A stretch of 52,934 nucleotides of DNA from Candidatus Solibacter usitatus. GTDB lineage: Bacteria; Acidobacteriota; Terriglobia; Bryobacterales; Bryobacteraceae. Below are positions 17,891 through 27,814 of the stretch, in pieces. The stretch spans positions 1-52,934 of the forward strand of contig JACRBC010000057.1 of the NCBI GenBank assembly GCA_016213245.1, given 5' to 3'. The notes beneath the pieces were generated by a model. It saw nothing but the letters and a program-made list of their open reading frames with translations. It was not told the DNA's origin and did no database searches. The translations under genes and the position numbers were made by a program. The stretch's first letter is position 1. Every line of letters begins with the position of its first letter.

Positions 17891-18196
17891 TTAGGCGATG
17901 CGGTGGAGGGTCAGAATCCTGGGCTCGCCTTCGACCAATTGGGGGACCAGGGACTTGAGTTGGGTGAGGTGAGGCGTGGCCAGGTGGCTGGCGAGCGCCT
18001 CGGCCGAAGTCCAGTGCTCGTAGAAGACGAAGTGGCCGGGTTGGACGGTGGACTCGTGGAGGTCATACTGGACGCAGCCGTCTTCCTTCCGGGTGGGCTC
18101 GATGCAGGCCAGCAGGGCCTGGCGGAGGGCGTCTTCTTTTCCAGGCTGGGCCGACATCTCGGCAACGACGGTCAGGAGGGGGTCGGGCATGGCCAT
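17891..18196 (-). CDS. ABM-family quinol monooxygenase (YgiN-like)
   Basis: A 101-residue dimeric ferredoxin-like alpha/beta barrel protein. Motifs: TVVAEMSAQPGKEDALRQAL, then GCVQYDLHESTVQPGHFVFY, then EHWTSAEALASHLATPHL, as in antibiotic-biosynthesis-monooxygenase proteins. These act on quinones or similar aromatic substrates without cofactor, or are detoxifying. The ATG at 18190 is an alternative start. It follows the methyltransferase by 21 bp on the same strand and is probably co-transcribed with it. Confidence 0.85.
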   Translation of the reverse strand: MAMPDPLLTVVAEMSAQPGKEDALRQALLACIEPTRKEDGCVQYDLHESTVQPGHFVFYEHWTSAEALASHLATPHLTQLKSLVPQLVEGEPRILTLHRIA

Positions 18197-18217
18197 TTCA
18201 GTCTAGCGTGGGCAGCG

Positions 18218-19204
18218 CTAGGGGCGCTTGTGGATGCGGATGATCAATGCCGGATCCTCTTCGGGCCAGAAGAACGACTGCGAGGCGCAATTGAGACATT
18301 CATCGCCGCGAGAGGTGAACCAGCGGCGGGCCTCGTCGCGGTCGAGCGAGTTGACGGCGTCGCTGTCAGCCATCCAGTACTTGTCGTAGTTGGGTTGGAG
18401 GCGGCGGTAGTGCAGCGTGGCCGGACCGCCGGCGAGACGGTCGCTCAGGGCACGGGCGGCGCGCACGGGCGGCTTGGTGAGGAGCCAGAAGAGATTGGTG
18501 GTGCGGAAATCGATGGTGGAGCGGACCAGGCGCTGTCCGAGTGTGAGCTGGCTCGCCGGGCGGACGGGGAGGCCTTCGGCGGCCCAGGGCGGGCAGTCCC
18601 AGGCGGGCAGGAAGTAGAGCAGGGCGCCGTCCTTGAGAACGCGCCGCGTTTCACGCAGGGCCTGTTCCGGATTAGGGATGTGCTCGAAGACCCAGATGCT
18701 CCAGGCGGCGTCGAAGCTGGAGTCGGCAAACGGCATGGCGGTGGCCGAGCCGCGCACGTAGGGCTTGTGGAAGAAGCGGTGGGCGGTGGAGGAGATGTCG
18801 AGGCCGGTGTAGTCGCGAACGTGGTCCTGGAGATAGCCGCGGCCGGCTCCGATTTCGAGGACCTTGGCGCCACCGAGGCGGTTGTCGTTGACGAAGGCCT
18901 GGACACGCTCCGGGATGCGGTGAAGGCGGGCGGCCTGGGCGGCGACGCGGACGTAGACATCGTCAGCGGCCGAATCCGAGCCGCCGTCGGGGATGGAGTA
19001 GGCGCGCTGGTAGTAGCTGGCCGTCTGGTCGAGCTCGGCGCGGGTGAGCGGAGGATCAGAGTCGAAGGGGTAGGCCGATGCCAGTGCGGCGATGTACAAG
19101 GCGGCCACCAGGGCGAGCGCCAGCCAGGCAGAGCGCCGGGAGGTCGTGCGCGGGCGCGGCGCGGGCCGCGGCAGGCGGGGTCGATCTTCCAACAGATTCA
19201 GCAT
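18218..19204 (-). CDS. Membrane-anchored class I SAM-dependent methyltransferase
   Basis: A 328-residue protein. The ATG at 19204 has GAGGAA six bases upstream. An N-terminal membrane helix (AWLALALVAALYIAALASAY) follows a basic segment. The Rossmann fold shows motif I as KVLEIGAGRGYLQDH and then the post-I FADSSFDAAWSIWVFEHIPN block, as in Methyltransf_11 proteins. The C-terminal third has CLNCASQSFFW. The substrate is unknown; the anchor suggests a membrane-associated one. It follows the sigma-54 activator gene by 84 bp and precedes the ABM protein. Confidence 0.8.
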   Translation of the reverse strand: MLNLLEDRPRLPRPAPRPRTTSRRSAWLALALVAALYIAALASAYPFDSDPPLTRAELDQTASYYQRAYSIPDGGSDSAADDVYVRVAAQAARLHRIPERVQAFVNDNRLGGAKVLEIGAGRGYLQDHVRDYTGLDISSTAHRFFHKPYVRGSATAMPFADSSFDAAWSIWVFEHIPNPEQALRETRRVLKDGALLYFLPAWDCPPWAAEGLPVRPASQLTLGQRLVRSTIDFRTTNLFWLLTKPPVRAARALSDRLAGGPATLHYRRLQPNYDKYWMADSDAVNSLDRDEARRWFTSRGDECLNCASQSFFWPEEDPALIIRIHKRP

Positions 19205-19288
19205 GGGTTCCTCAGCTCCGTGGATCAAAGGGCCACAGGGGGAGATCGGCGCGGGTTCAGGAAAGCTTTAGCCGGCCGCAGCGCGGGC

Positions 19289-20738
<1,450 letters not shown>

Positions 20739-20746
<8 letters not shown>

Positions 20747-23672
20747 TCACCGTTTTCCTGGCGGCGGCGGGAAACTCGAGGCGGAAGAGGGCGCCCTCGC
20801 CAGGGTTGGACTCCACTTCGATCATGCCGCCGTGCTCTTCCACGATGCCATAGGTCACGCTAAGCCCGAGGCCGGTGCCTTTGCGGGCTCCCTTGGTAGT
20901 GAAGAACGGGTCGAAGATACGAGTGAGGTGGTCGCGCGGGATGCCGGGCCCACAGTCGCGCACCTCGACGCGGACGCCGGTGGAGTCGGTCCTGGACTTC
21001 AGCGCAAGGGAGCGGGGAGCGCCAGGCGGCAGCTCGGACATGGCGTCGCGGGCGTTGAGGAAGAGGTTGAGGAACACCTGCTGGAGCTTGCCGGAGTTGC
21101 CGCGCACCTGGGGCGCCGAATCGTCGAGGTCCATTTCCACGCGAACGGCGTTCTTCTCGAACTGGTGTTCGAGCAGCGAGACTGTCTCGCGGATGACGCG
21201 GTTGATGTCAAGTGATTCGAATTCAGTGGAGGAGGTGCGAGAGAAATTGAGCAGAGAATTGACGATTTCGCTGGCTCGGAAGGTCTGCTTGGCGATCTTA
21301 TCCAGGAGTTTGGACTTCTGCTCGTCTCCGTGGACCTGTTTGGCGAGCATCTGGGCGTAGGTGGAGATCACGGCCAGTGGGGTGTTGACCTCATGGGCAA
21401 CGCCGGCGGCGAGCAAGCCGATGGAACTGAGCTTGTCGGCCTGGACGAGGCGGCGCTCCAGGTCCTCGCGTTCGGTGACGTCGTCGAAGATGATGAGGCG
21501 GCCGATGCGGGCGCCCTCCTTGGTGACAAGCGGGGCGATGGCGAGGTTGAGAATGACCTCGGGGCGATCCTTGGGCGCATCGCCGTTGGAACCGCCGTTG
21601 AGCTGGTGGCCCGCCAGCGGCACGAAGGGGATCTTGTACAACTGGTGGACCTGGCTGTTGGCGCGCAGGGCGTCGAAGTGGGTGGTGAGCTCGGGAGGGA
21701 AGAGCTCGGCCAGGGTGCGGCCGACGGCGAGCTGGCGGGGGACGCCGGTGAGGCGCTCGGCCTGCGAGTTCCAGCTTTCGACGCGGTCGTCGAGGTCGGC
21801 GGCCAGGATGCCGACGTTGATGGACTCGACGATATTCTCGCTGAACTCCTTGAGGCGCTCGTACTGGTCGACTTTGGCGGCGAGAGAGCGATAGAGGCGG
21901 GCGTTCTCAACGGCCATGGCGATGTAGCCGGCCAGGGAGGCGAGCAGGTCGATGTCGTCGGAGCTGAGGAAATCGCCCTTGGTGGAGCGGCTGACGCCGA
22001 GCCAGGCGAGGGTGCGGCCGCGAAAAACGCAGGGCAGGTAGTAGGTGAGGTCGAGTTCGGCGATGGTGGCACGGACGCTCTGGCGCATGCCGCGCGTGAC
22101 GACATCCATGGCATGACGCGTGCGCTCGAAGAAAAGGTAGGGCTCGGCGTGGGACTCGGTGAGGAATGAGAGGTCGAGGCTCTCGGACTTGAGACGGCGG
22201 CGGGCGCCGTCGCGGTCCAGGGCGGTATGGAGCGAGAATCCGGGCCCGTCCTCGTTGCACAGGAAAAAAGCAACGTGGCCGACCGAAAGGGTGGAAAGGA
22301 GGCGCTCGCCGACACTCGACATGGTGCGGTCGAGGTCCATGTCCGAGCTCAATTCGCGGGCGAAGACGATCAGCGTCCGGCGGTGGTCGTAGCGGTCCTT
22401 GTAGAAGACGTAGCGGTCCAGTTGTTGCTGGATCCAATTGCGGAGCGGTTCGAAGATAAAGACGGCGATGAGGACGAGCAGGACGACAGCGGTAGGGCTG
22501 AGTTCATCGCGCCGGGAGAGGGCGAAGACGAGGATAGAGACGACGCCCAGGACGGACAGGGTGGCCAGCACGTAGACGTAGCCCTGCTGGAAGATGATGT
22601 CGACGTCCATCAGGCGGTAGCGCAGGATGGCATAGGCCCAGGTGAGCGGAATCAAAGCCAGCATCAGGACCGACAGACGCATGGCGGGCGTGGGGACGAC
22701 ACCGGCGACGAAGGGCAAGCCGTAGAGCAAGGCGAAGGGAACGATGCCGGCAAAGACGCCGTTGCGCAGCCACTTCAACTGCTGGCGGACGATTGCGTCG
22801 TCGCTACGCCGGGAGCTGAGGTGAAGCAGCAGGCCGCCGGCGAGATAGGAAGAGCAATAGAGGAGGATCCAGGCGCGATCGAGCAGCCAGTTGATTTCGA
22901 TCAGGGGCAGCGCGGTACGCACCACGCCCATGGCGACGCCGAGATGGAGGGCCATGAGGGAGAGCGCGGGCAGGTAGGTGGAGAACAACCGCCAGGGCCC
23001 CCAATGGCGGCGCGGCTCGGGGAAGGTCAGGCAGAAATGCAGAAAAATGGTAGGCGCGAGCAACCCGGCGGCGACGCTGGCGAGATAGACGGCGGTATCG
23101 AAGCTGTTCAGCTTGCCGGTGTAGTGGAAGGTGTGGACGATGAAGCTGGCGAGGCAGAGCAGGAAAAAGTGGAGCGCCTTGGGCGCCTGGGTGCGCCTGA
23201 AGAAGATAAAGAGGCCGATGATGAGATAAGCGGCGCCGACGAAGTACTGGTAGTAGAGCGCCCGGTCGCGGTTGGCGTCGGCGACGATGACCTTGGCGGT
23301 GATTTCCGAGCCGCCGCGGTCGAGCGTGTAGGTCGCCTTGCCCCAGATGCCGGCGCGCCTGAGCAACTGGGCGACATCGATGGCTTGGCGGACCGCGACG
23401 CCTGAAGCATTCTCCAGGGGTGCGATGCGCAGGAGCAGATCGCCTGTCCGGATGCCGGCGAGGTCGGCAGGCCCGTTGGGCTGGACGAAGGCGGCCGAAA
23501 CGTGAAGGATGGCGGCAGAGGGTTCGGGCCCGGGGATGTCCATCCAGGTCACGCCGTCATCGGGGAGAGGGTAGAGCGCCTGTTGCTGGTAGTTGACGCC
23601 GGCGCAAATGATCGCCGTCACGGTCAGAACGACCAGCAGGGCGGCGACGAACTGGCTCTTCAACTCCTTCAC
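20739..23672 (-). CDS. Membrane histidine kinase: PDZ-like sensor, multi-TM, GAF, PAS, HisKA, HATPase
   Basis: A 977-residue protein from the GTG at 23672. The ATG at 23720 is less likely because a sigma-54 promoter would start transcription near it. Domain order: one TM helix (FVAALLVVLTVTAIICAGV); an extracytoplasmic PDZ-like segment at ~35-140 (GPADLAGIRTGDLLLRIAPL); about eight TM helices at ~150-400; a GAF domain at ~430-600; a PAS domain at ~620-735 (ENIVESINVGILAADLDDRV); HisKA with phosphoacceptor H760 in GVAHEVNTPLAV; HATPase_c with NLFLNARDAM, DCGPGIP and KGTGLGLSVTYGIVEEHGG. It belongs to the NtrB-like kinases that partner NtrC regulators. The PDZ-like part suggests sensing of a peptide or envelope signal, which is inference. 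Confidence 0.9.
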
Positions 23673-23728
23673 GGCAAGCGGACTCCGATGGCGGGCGTCT
23701 CGGGAGACACTACACCACACCCACTGCT

Positions 23729-23744
23729 AGCACGTGTGCTGCCA
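23729..23744 (-). promoter_or_regulatory. Candidate sigma-54 (-24/-12) promoter for the kinase-regulator operon
   Basis: On the minus strand the site reads TGGCAGCACACGTGCT. It compares with TGGCACG-N4-TTGCW: the invariant GG and GC are present and spaced by exactly ten bases, and the TGGCA block is intact. Transcription would begin about 12 bp on, near 23717, placing the GTG start 45 bp into the message and putting the ATG at 23720 outside it. An NtrC-type activator is encoded in the operon, so autoregulation is plausible. The site is found by eye only. Confidence 0.5.
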
Positions 23745-23957
23745 TTGCGAGACATGGCCCGTTACTGCAAGAGTACACCTAATACCAACAACTTACAAGG
23801 CGAAGGACAAGCGGCGAGGTGGGGGCCTTTTGTACGCGGGACGCATCGATGGGCGAAATGGGAAACGGTGTGAGTCCCGATGTCCCAGCCAGCACGATCC
23901 GGTGGCGCCGGGAGGGGCCGAAGATGAACGAGATGAACGCCGGAACAGAAAGGCGGG
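23745..23957. other. Intergenic region upstream of the kinase operon
   Basis: There is no convincing gene in these 213 bp; the open frames here are continuations of frames antisense to the gene at 23958. Activator-binding sites for the NtrC-type regulator would be expected here. I see only two imperfect repeats, GCGAGACA (23747) and GCAAGAGTA (23769), 22 bp apart (one helical turn multiple). Their role is speculative. Confidence 0.3.
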
Positions 23958-25310
23958 CTACTTGCCTTCGAGGATGAAAGCAGGTGCGAGGCCGGCGATG
24001 GTGGAGAAAGCGCCGGGGGGCGCGGAGATGCGGCTGGAGCAGCCGTGGATCTTGCCGAGGAAGGAGTGGGGCGTGACATCGACGAGCAGGTCGCGGTACA
24101 CGAGGTCGCCGTGGAGATCGAGGGGGAAGGAGATGGTACGGGGATCGAGGCGTTCCTGCACAACAAAGGGGTTACGGAGAGCGACGCGGAGGGCGCGATC
24201 CCAGGCGGAGTCGTCGACACGCCAGCCTTCGGTGGCGTGGAGTTCGCCGGAGTCGTCGTTGGGGCGCAAGACGAGCTTTTCGCGATTCTTGCGTATGAAG
24301 TCGGGCAGGTCGATGGTCTGCCCCTCGCGCGTGGTCTTGACCTGGCCCACAACTCTGGTCCAGGGGATGGTATCGCGGATGGCGTTTCGCTCGACAGCGG
24401 GGAAGCGGGCGGCGATGGACTCGTCGGTGAGAAGGGCGAGAAGGGCTTTCTTGCGGGTGAGTTCGGTGCGGAAGCTGTTGACAACACAGACCCGGTGTTC
24501 GCGGTAGGCGCGGACGAGCGGGTGGGTGAGGTCGTACCGCATGAGGAACTCATGGGCCCGGACGCCGCGGTAGACGAGGTCCACGGTGAAGTCGCCTCGG
24601 CGGAGAACATCGTTGCGGTACTCCAGCTGTTCCGGGGACACGACTTCGGCCTGAAGCCCGTGCTTGCGGAACAGGTCCACAAGGAGGGTGTATTCGTGAG
24701 AATCGAAACTGGCGAAGGGCTGGCGGAACTCGAGGATGGCGATGTTGGGCAGTTTGCGGCCGCCGAATTCCTTCCATGCCTTGAGGATGGCGGTGAGCAG
24801 GGGCTTGGAACTGGCGGCTTTGACCAGCTTGTGCTTCTTCCTGAACTCCTTGACGGGAGGACAGTCGTAGAAAATGTCGGAAAGGATCTCGCCGAAGACG
24901 ACGCCGTGTGGCATGTCGGCCTGTGCGGCGGCGCAGTGGATGCTGCCGTTGTTCACCTGTGTCTCGAGCAGTGAGGCGACGGCCGGGGTGGAATAGCCCG
25001 GATCGACGGCGGCGAGCATCTTCTCGGCCGGCAGCATCTCCATGCGAGCCATGAGGAGCGGGCTGTTGAGGGCCAAGGCGCGCACGCGTTCGATGGCGGC
25101 GTTGAGGGCCTCAGAGGACTTCACCAAGTTGCTATACTGGCGGCGGCTGAGGAAATGCGGACGGAGCACTGGCGTAACCGGCCGCCCATTCACCACCAGG
25201 TGGCGGGCTTCGAACTGCTCGCGCAGTTGTCCCATCCAGGAAGCAAGGCGTTCCGGGTTCTGGTCCAGCGATTTGTGGTAGCGGGCAACCGCCTCGTCCA
25301 ACTGAGTCAT
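23958..25310 (-). CDS. ATP-grasp-like protein of unknown substrate
   Basis: A 450-residue cytosolic protein; the ATG at 25310 replaces a longer non-homologous start. The C-terminal third has the order seen in circularly permuted ATP-grasp / glutathionylspermidine-synthase-like enzymes: VCVVNSFRTELTRKKALLAL, then KLVLRPNDDSGELHATEGW, then PFVVQERLDPRT. In relatives the loop after RPNDD is usually glycine-rich; here it is SGELHAT, so nucleotide binding may be altered. A ligase of amino acid or polyamine type is possible but unproven. It is divergent from the S46 peptidase gene, with 117 bp between starts. Confidence 0.6.
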   Translation of the reverse strand: MTQLDEAVARYHKSLDQNPERLASWMGQLREQFEARHLVVNGRPVTPVLRPHFLSRRQYSNLVKSSEALNAAIERVRALALNSPLLMARMEMLPAEKMLAAVDPGYSTPAVASLLETQVNNGSIHCAAAQADMPHGVVFGEILSDIFYDCPPVKEFRKKHKLVKAASSKPLLTAILKAWKEFGGRKLPNIAILEFRQPFASFDSHEYTLLVDLFRKHGLQAEVVSPEQLEYRNDVLRRGDFTVDLVYRGVRAHEFLMRYDLTHPLVRAYREHRVCVVNSFRTELTRKKALLALLTDESIAARFPAVERNAIRDTIPWTRVVGQVKTTREGQTIDLPDFIRKNREKLVLRPNDDSGELHATEGWRVDDSAWDRALRVALRNPFVVQERLDPRTISFPLDLHGDLVYRDLLVDVTPHSFLGKIHGCSSRISAPPGAFSTIAGLAPAFILEGK

Positions 25311-25427
25311 TGTGTTTCTAGCTGCGAAGCTCCAGTATCGCATACCCCCCGTGGCGTTGTGAACAGTACTACACCTTTAGAAGATTCCAACAAACACATT
25401 CTTAAGAACTTAGAAGGAATACTAAAA
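25311..25427. promoter_or_regulatory. Divergent promoter region of the ATP-grasp-like and S46 genes
   Basis: AT-rich compared with its surroundings. On the minus strand TTCACA and GATACT are separated by 18 bp and lie about 33 bp before the ATG at 25310, a plausible sigma-70 promoter. On the plus strand the leader contains a 10-bp perfect palindrome (TTCTTAAGAA, 25399-25408) followed by the ribosome binding site AGAAGGAA for the ATG at 25428. The palindrome could be an operator or chance. Confidence 0.4.
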
Positions 25428-27494
25428 ATGAGATTGAGCTATCAGTTGAGGGCCGCGGCGGTGCTTGCGGTGGTATGGGCGGGGCCGGCCAGAGCCGATG
25501 AAGGGATGTGGCTGTTCAGCAATTTCCCGGTCCGGACAGTCTCGCAGCAGTACGGATTCCAGGTGAGCAGCGAATTCCTGGACCACCTGCGAACGAGCGC
25601 GGTGCGATTCAACAATGGGGGCACTGGCAGTTTCATCTCGGGCGAGGGACTGCTGTTCACGAATCATCATGTGGGCGCTGATTGCATCCAGAAGCTGGGT
25701 TCGGCGAAGGCGGACTACCTGAAGGATGGCTTTGTGGCCAAGGCGATGGAGGAAGAGCGGCGCTGCCCGGACCTTGAAGTGAACGTGCTGTTGCGAACCG
25801 AGGACGTCACGGCACGCGTGACGGCCGGGGTTCGGGCGGAGACGCCGGCGGCCGAGGCCAACCAGATGAAGAAGGCGGCGATGTCGGGGATTGAGAAGGA
25901 GTGCGGCCAGGCGACGGGCAACCGTTGTGACGTAGTGGCGCTGTATGCGGGGGGCCAGTATCACCTCTACCAGTACAAGAAATACACCGACATCCGGCTG
26001 GTGATGGCGCCGGAGTTCCGGGTGGCGTTCTTCGGCGGCGACCCGGAGAACTTCACGTTTCCGCGCTACAACCTGGACATCACGTTCTTCCGGGCCTACG
26101 AGGGCGGAAAGCCGGCGCGAGTCGAGCACTATTTCAAGTGGGCGAAGGCAGGCGTGAAGGAAGGCGACCTGGTATTTGTGCCGGGCAATCCAGGCTCTAC
26201 CGGGCGGCTGATGACGGTGACACAACTTGAGTTTGCCGGCAGGTTGAGCTACCCGCTTGTGCACAGGCGGCTGAGCGCGCAGATCCAGAGCCTGCGGAAG
26301 TACATGGACAAGGGAGAGGAACAGCGCCGCATTGGGCAGGAGAATCTGTTCGGCGCACAGAACAGCTACAAGGCCTACAGCGGCTTCCTGCGAGGGCTGC
26401 GGGACAAGGAGCTGATGGAGCAGAAGCGGCGGGACGAGCGCAAACTGCGCGACGCGATCGGGCAGGATGCGGCCAAGGCGGAGAAGTTCGGCACGCTGTG
26501 GGACGAATTGGCGGCGGCCTACGGCTCCTATGAAGGGTTCCATGCGCCCTATTACCTGCTGGAGAGCGGGGCGACGCGGGGCTCCGAGCTTTTCCAGATT
26601 GCGCGGGACGTGGTGCGCTACGCAGAGGAGACGCGCAAGCCGGATAAGGACCGGCTGCGGGAGTACGCCGAAGCGGCGCTGCCGTCGCTGGAGCAGACGA
26701 TGTACTCGACCGCTCCGATCCACAATTCGCTGGAGATTGCGATATTGGAGGACTATTTCAACTTCGCCGGACGGGAGTTGGGATTCAGCCATCCGGCGGT
26801 GGCGGCGATGCTGGACGGGATGAGACCGGACGAGGCGGCAAAACACTACGTGGAGACGAGCAAACTGGCCGATGTCAGCGAGCGGAAGCGGCTGGCCGGG
26901 GACCTGGAAGCGGTGAAGACCTCGAAGGATGGGATGATCCGGCTGGCGCTGGCGGTGGACCAGCACGCGCGGCATCTGCGCAAGAGGTATGAGGACCAGG
27001 TGGAGAGCGTGGTGACACGCGCAGCGGGTTCAATTGCGCAGGCGCGCTTCTCCGTTTTTGGCGGCGATGAGTATCCGGATGCGACATTCACTCTGCGGCT
27101 GGCCTACGGCGCGGTCCGCGGATACCAGGACGAGGCCGGGCGCGCGGTGCCCTTCGCCACCGAAACCGCCGGGCTGTACGCCAAGGTCACCGACCAGGAA
27201 CCCTACACCCTGCCGGCATCCTGGCTGAAAGCGAAGAGCGCACTGGGACCGTCTACGCACTTCAACTTCGTCACCACGGCGGACACGCACGGTGGTAATT
27301 CCGGCAGCGCCACGCTGAACACTCGCGGTGAGGTGGTGGGGATTCTGTTCGATGGGAACCTCGAGAGCCTGCCGAACCGGTTCGTGTACAGCGACAAGCG
27401 AGCGAGGAGCGTGCATGTGGCCAGCGAAGCGATCGTGGAGACGCTGAAGAAGGTGTACAAGGCGGACAAGTTGGTCAAGGAACTTGGGTTCTAA
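25428..27494 (+). CDS. S46-family dipeptidyl peptidase (DPP7/DPP11 type)
   Basis: A 688-residue protein. Signal peptide LRAAAVLAVVWAGPARA, so the mature protein starts near DEGMW, typical for the family. S46 peptidases carry a chymotrypsin-like fold interrupted by a helical domain. The triad is readable as H81 (LLFTNHHVG), D217 (FPRYNLDITFFR) and S625 (THGGNSGSA). Members remove dipeptides from N-termini in the periplasm; DPP7 prefers hydrophobic residues and DPP11 acidic ones. Specificity here cannot be read with confidence. The start ATG has AGAAGGAA upstream; the frame continues further upstream but is not coding. The gene is followed by the structured non-coding stretch. Confidence 0.92.
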   Translation: MRLSYQLRAAAVLAVVWAGPARADEGMWLFSNFPVRTVSQQYGFQVSSEFLDHLRTSAVRFNNGGTGSFISGEGLLFTNHHVGADCIQKLGSAKADYLKDGFVAKAMEEERRCPDLEVNVLLRTEDVTARVTAGVRAETPAAEANQMKKAAMSGIEKECGQATGNRCDVVALYAGGQYHLYQYKKYTDIRLVMAPEFRVAFFGGDPENFTFPRYNLDITFFRAYEGGKPARVEHYFKWAKAGVKEGDLVFVPGNPGSTGRLMTVTQLEFAGRLSYPLVHRRLSAQIQSLRKYMDKGEEQRRIGQENLFGAQNSYKAYSGFLRGLRDKELMEQKRRDERKLRDAIGQDAAKAEKFGTLWDELAAAYGSYEGFHAPYYLLESGATRGSELFQIARDVVRYAEETRKPDKDRLREYAEAALPSLEQTMYSTAPIHNSLEIAILEDYFNFAGRELGFSHPAVAAMLDGMRPDEAAKHYVETSKLADVSERKRLAGDLEAVKTSKDGMIRLALAVDQHARHLRKRYEDQVESVVTRAAGSIAQARFSVFGGDEYPDATFTLRLAYGAVRGYQDEAGRAVPFATETAGLYAKVTDQEPYTLPASWLKAKSALGPSTHFNFVTTADTHGGNSGSATLNTRGEVVGILFDGNLESLPNRFVYSDKRARSVHVASEAIVETLKKVYKADKLVKELGF

Positions 27495-27643
27495 CGATGT
27501 TCCTTGCAACACCTTTTTATACGCGTAAATCCTTTAGAATGTGGCCCTCCTGAAGAGGGCAAGCGAAACCATGTAACGTCCTGCGTGGTCTCTGCATCAG
27601 ATGAGCAGAAGGCTGGGACATCCTCCTCCGATCCCAGCCGCAT

Positions 27644-27732
27644 ACTGGCGTACGCTCAGGGCCGGATTACCGGCGCGAGCCGGTGATCCGGCCCGTTCTG
27701 ATCCCTCACGGCCAGATGAGCGTACAGCCGGT
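27644..27732 (+). repeat. Long imperfect palindrome with GCGA tetraloop
   Basis: The inner arm 27659-27674 pairs with 27679-27694 over 16 positions (one T-G wobble at 27668/27685), capped by GCGA, a GNRA tetraloop. The outer arm 27644-27658 pairs with 27717-27732 over 15 positions, with A27726 bulged and one wobble. The strand 27695-27716 is unpaired between the two helices. The CCGG/CCGGAT-type palindrome is also what a REP-like repeated extragenic element would look like; copy number in the genome would decide. Confidence 0.7.
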
Positions 27733-27744
27733 CGAAGAACTCCA

Positions 27745-27796
27745 GAGCGGGCTGCTCCGGCGCTTAGGCGCTGGATCTGCTCCGCTCGTTTTTTTT
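27745..27796 (+). terminator. Intrinsic terminator
   Basis: The outer stem GAGCGG (27745-27750) pairs with CCGCTC (27782-27787). The inner stem 27757-27763 pairs with 27768-27774 and closes on TTAG. Eight T residues (27789-27796) follow directly. It ends the candidate RNA and isolates the hydrolase gene from upstream transcription. Confidence 0.8.
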
Positions 27797-27800
27797 GCGG

Positions 27801-27806
27801 TATAGT
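27801..27806 (+). promoter_or_regulatory. -10 element TATAGT of a near-leaderless transcript
   Basis: TATAGT lies four bases after the terminator T-tract and eight bases before the ATG at 27815. Transcription would start almost at the start codon, and no ribosome binding site is visible, so leaderless translation is suggested. There is no good -35 hexamer. Confidence 0.5.
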
Positions 27807-27814
27807 CGCGGGGT

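Larger units (their letters stand above)
27538..27796 (+). ncRNA. Candidate structured non-coding RNA of unknown family
   Basis: This is the only gene-free stretch over 300 bp in the window (27495-27814). It folds into a series of stems: 27544-27549/27555-27560 (GCCCTC/GAGGGC); 27569-27573/27584-27588 (CCATG/CGTGG); 27591-27595/27604-27608 (TCTGC/GCAGA); 27611-27618/27632-27639 (GGCTGGGA/TCCCAGCC); a long stem 27644-27732; and a terminator with eight T residues. Possible promoters are TTGCAA at 27504 with TAAATC at 27526, or TAGAAT at 27535; both are weak, so the 5' end is a guess. It does not match what I know of tmRNA, RNase P RNA, SRP RNA or common riboswitches. It may be an independent small RNA, a processed 3' end of the S46 message, or a leader for the hydrolase gene. 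Confidence 0.45.

Noticed and set aside
22227-23405. 392-codon plus-strand frame rich in Asp, Glu, Gln
   Set aside because: Antisense to the membrane part of the histidine kinase, whose domains are unambiguous.
25155-25427. N-terminal extension of the S46 peptidase
   Set aside because: The signal peptide and ribosome binding site define the ATG at 25428; the extension overlaps the divergent gene and promoter region.
27504-27686. 60-codon plus-strand frame inside the structured non-coding region
   Set aside because: No ribosome binding site or protein similarity; the stretch is dominated by base-paired stems.
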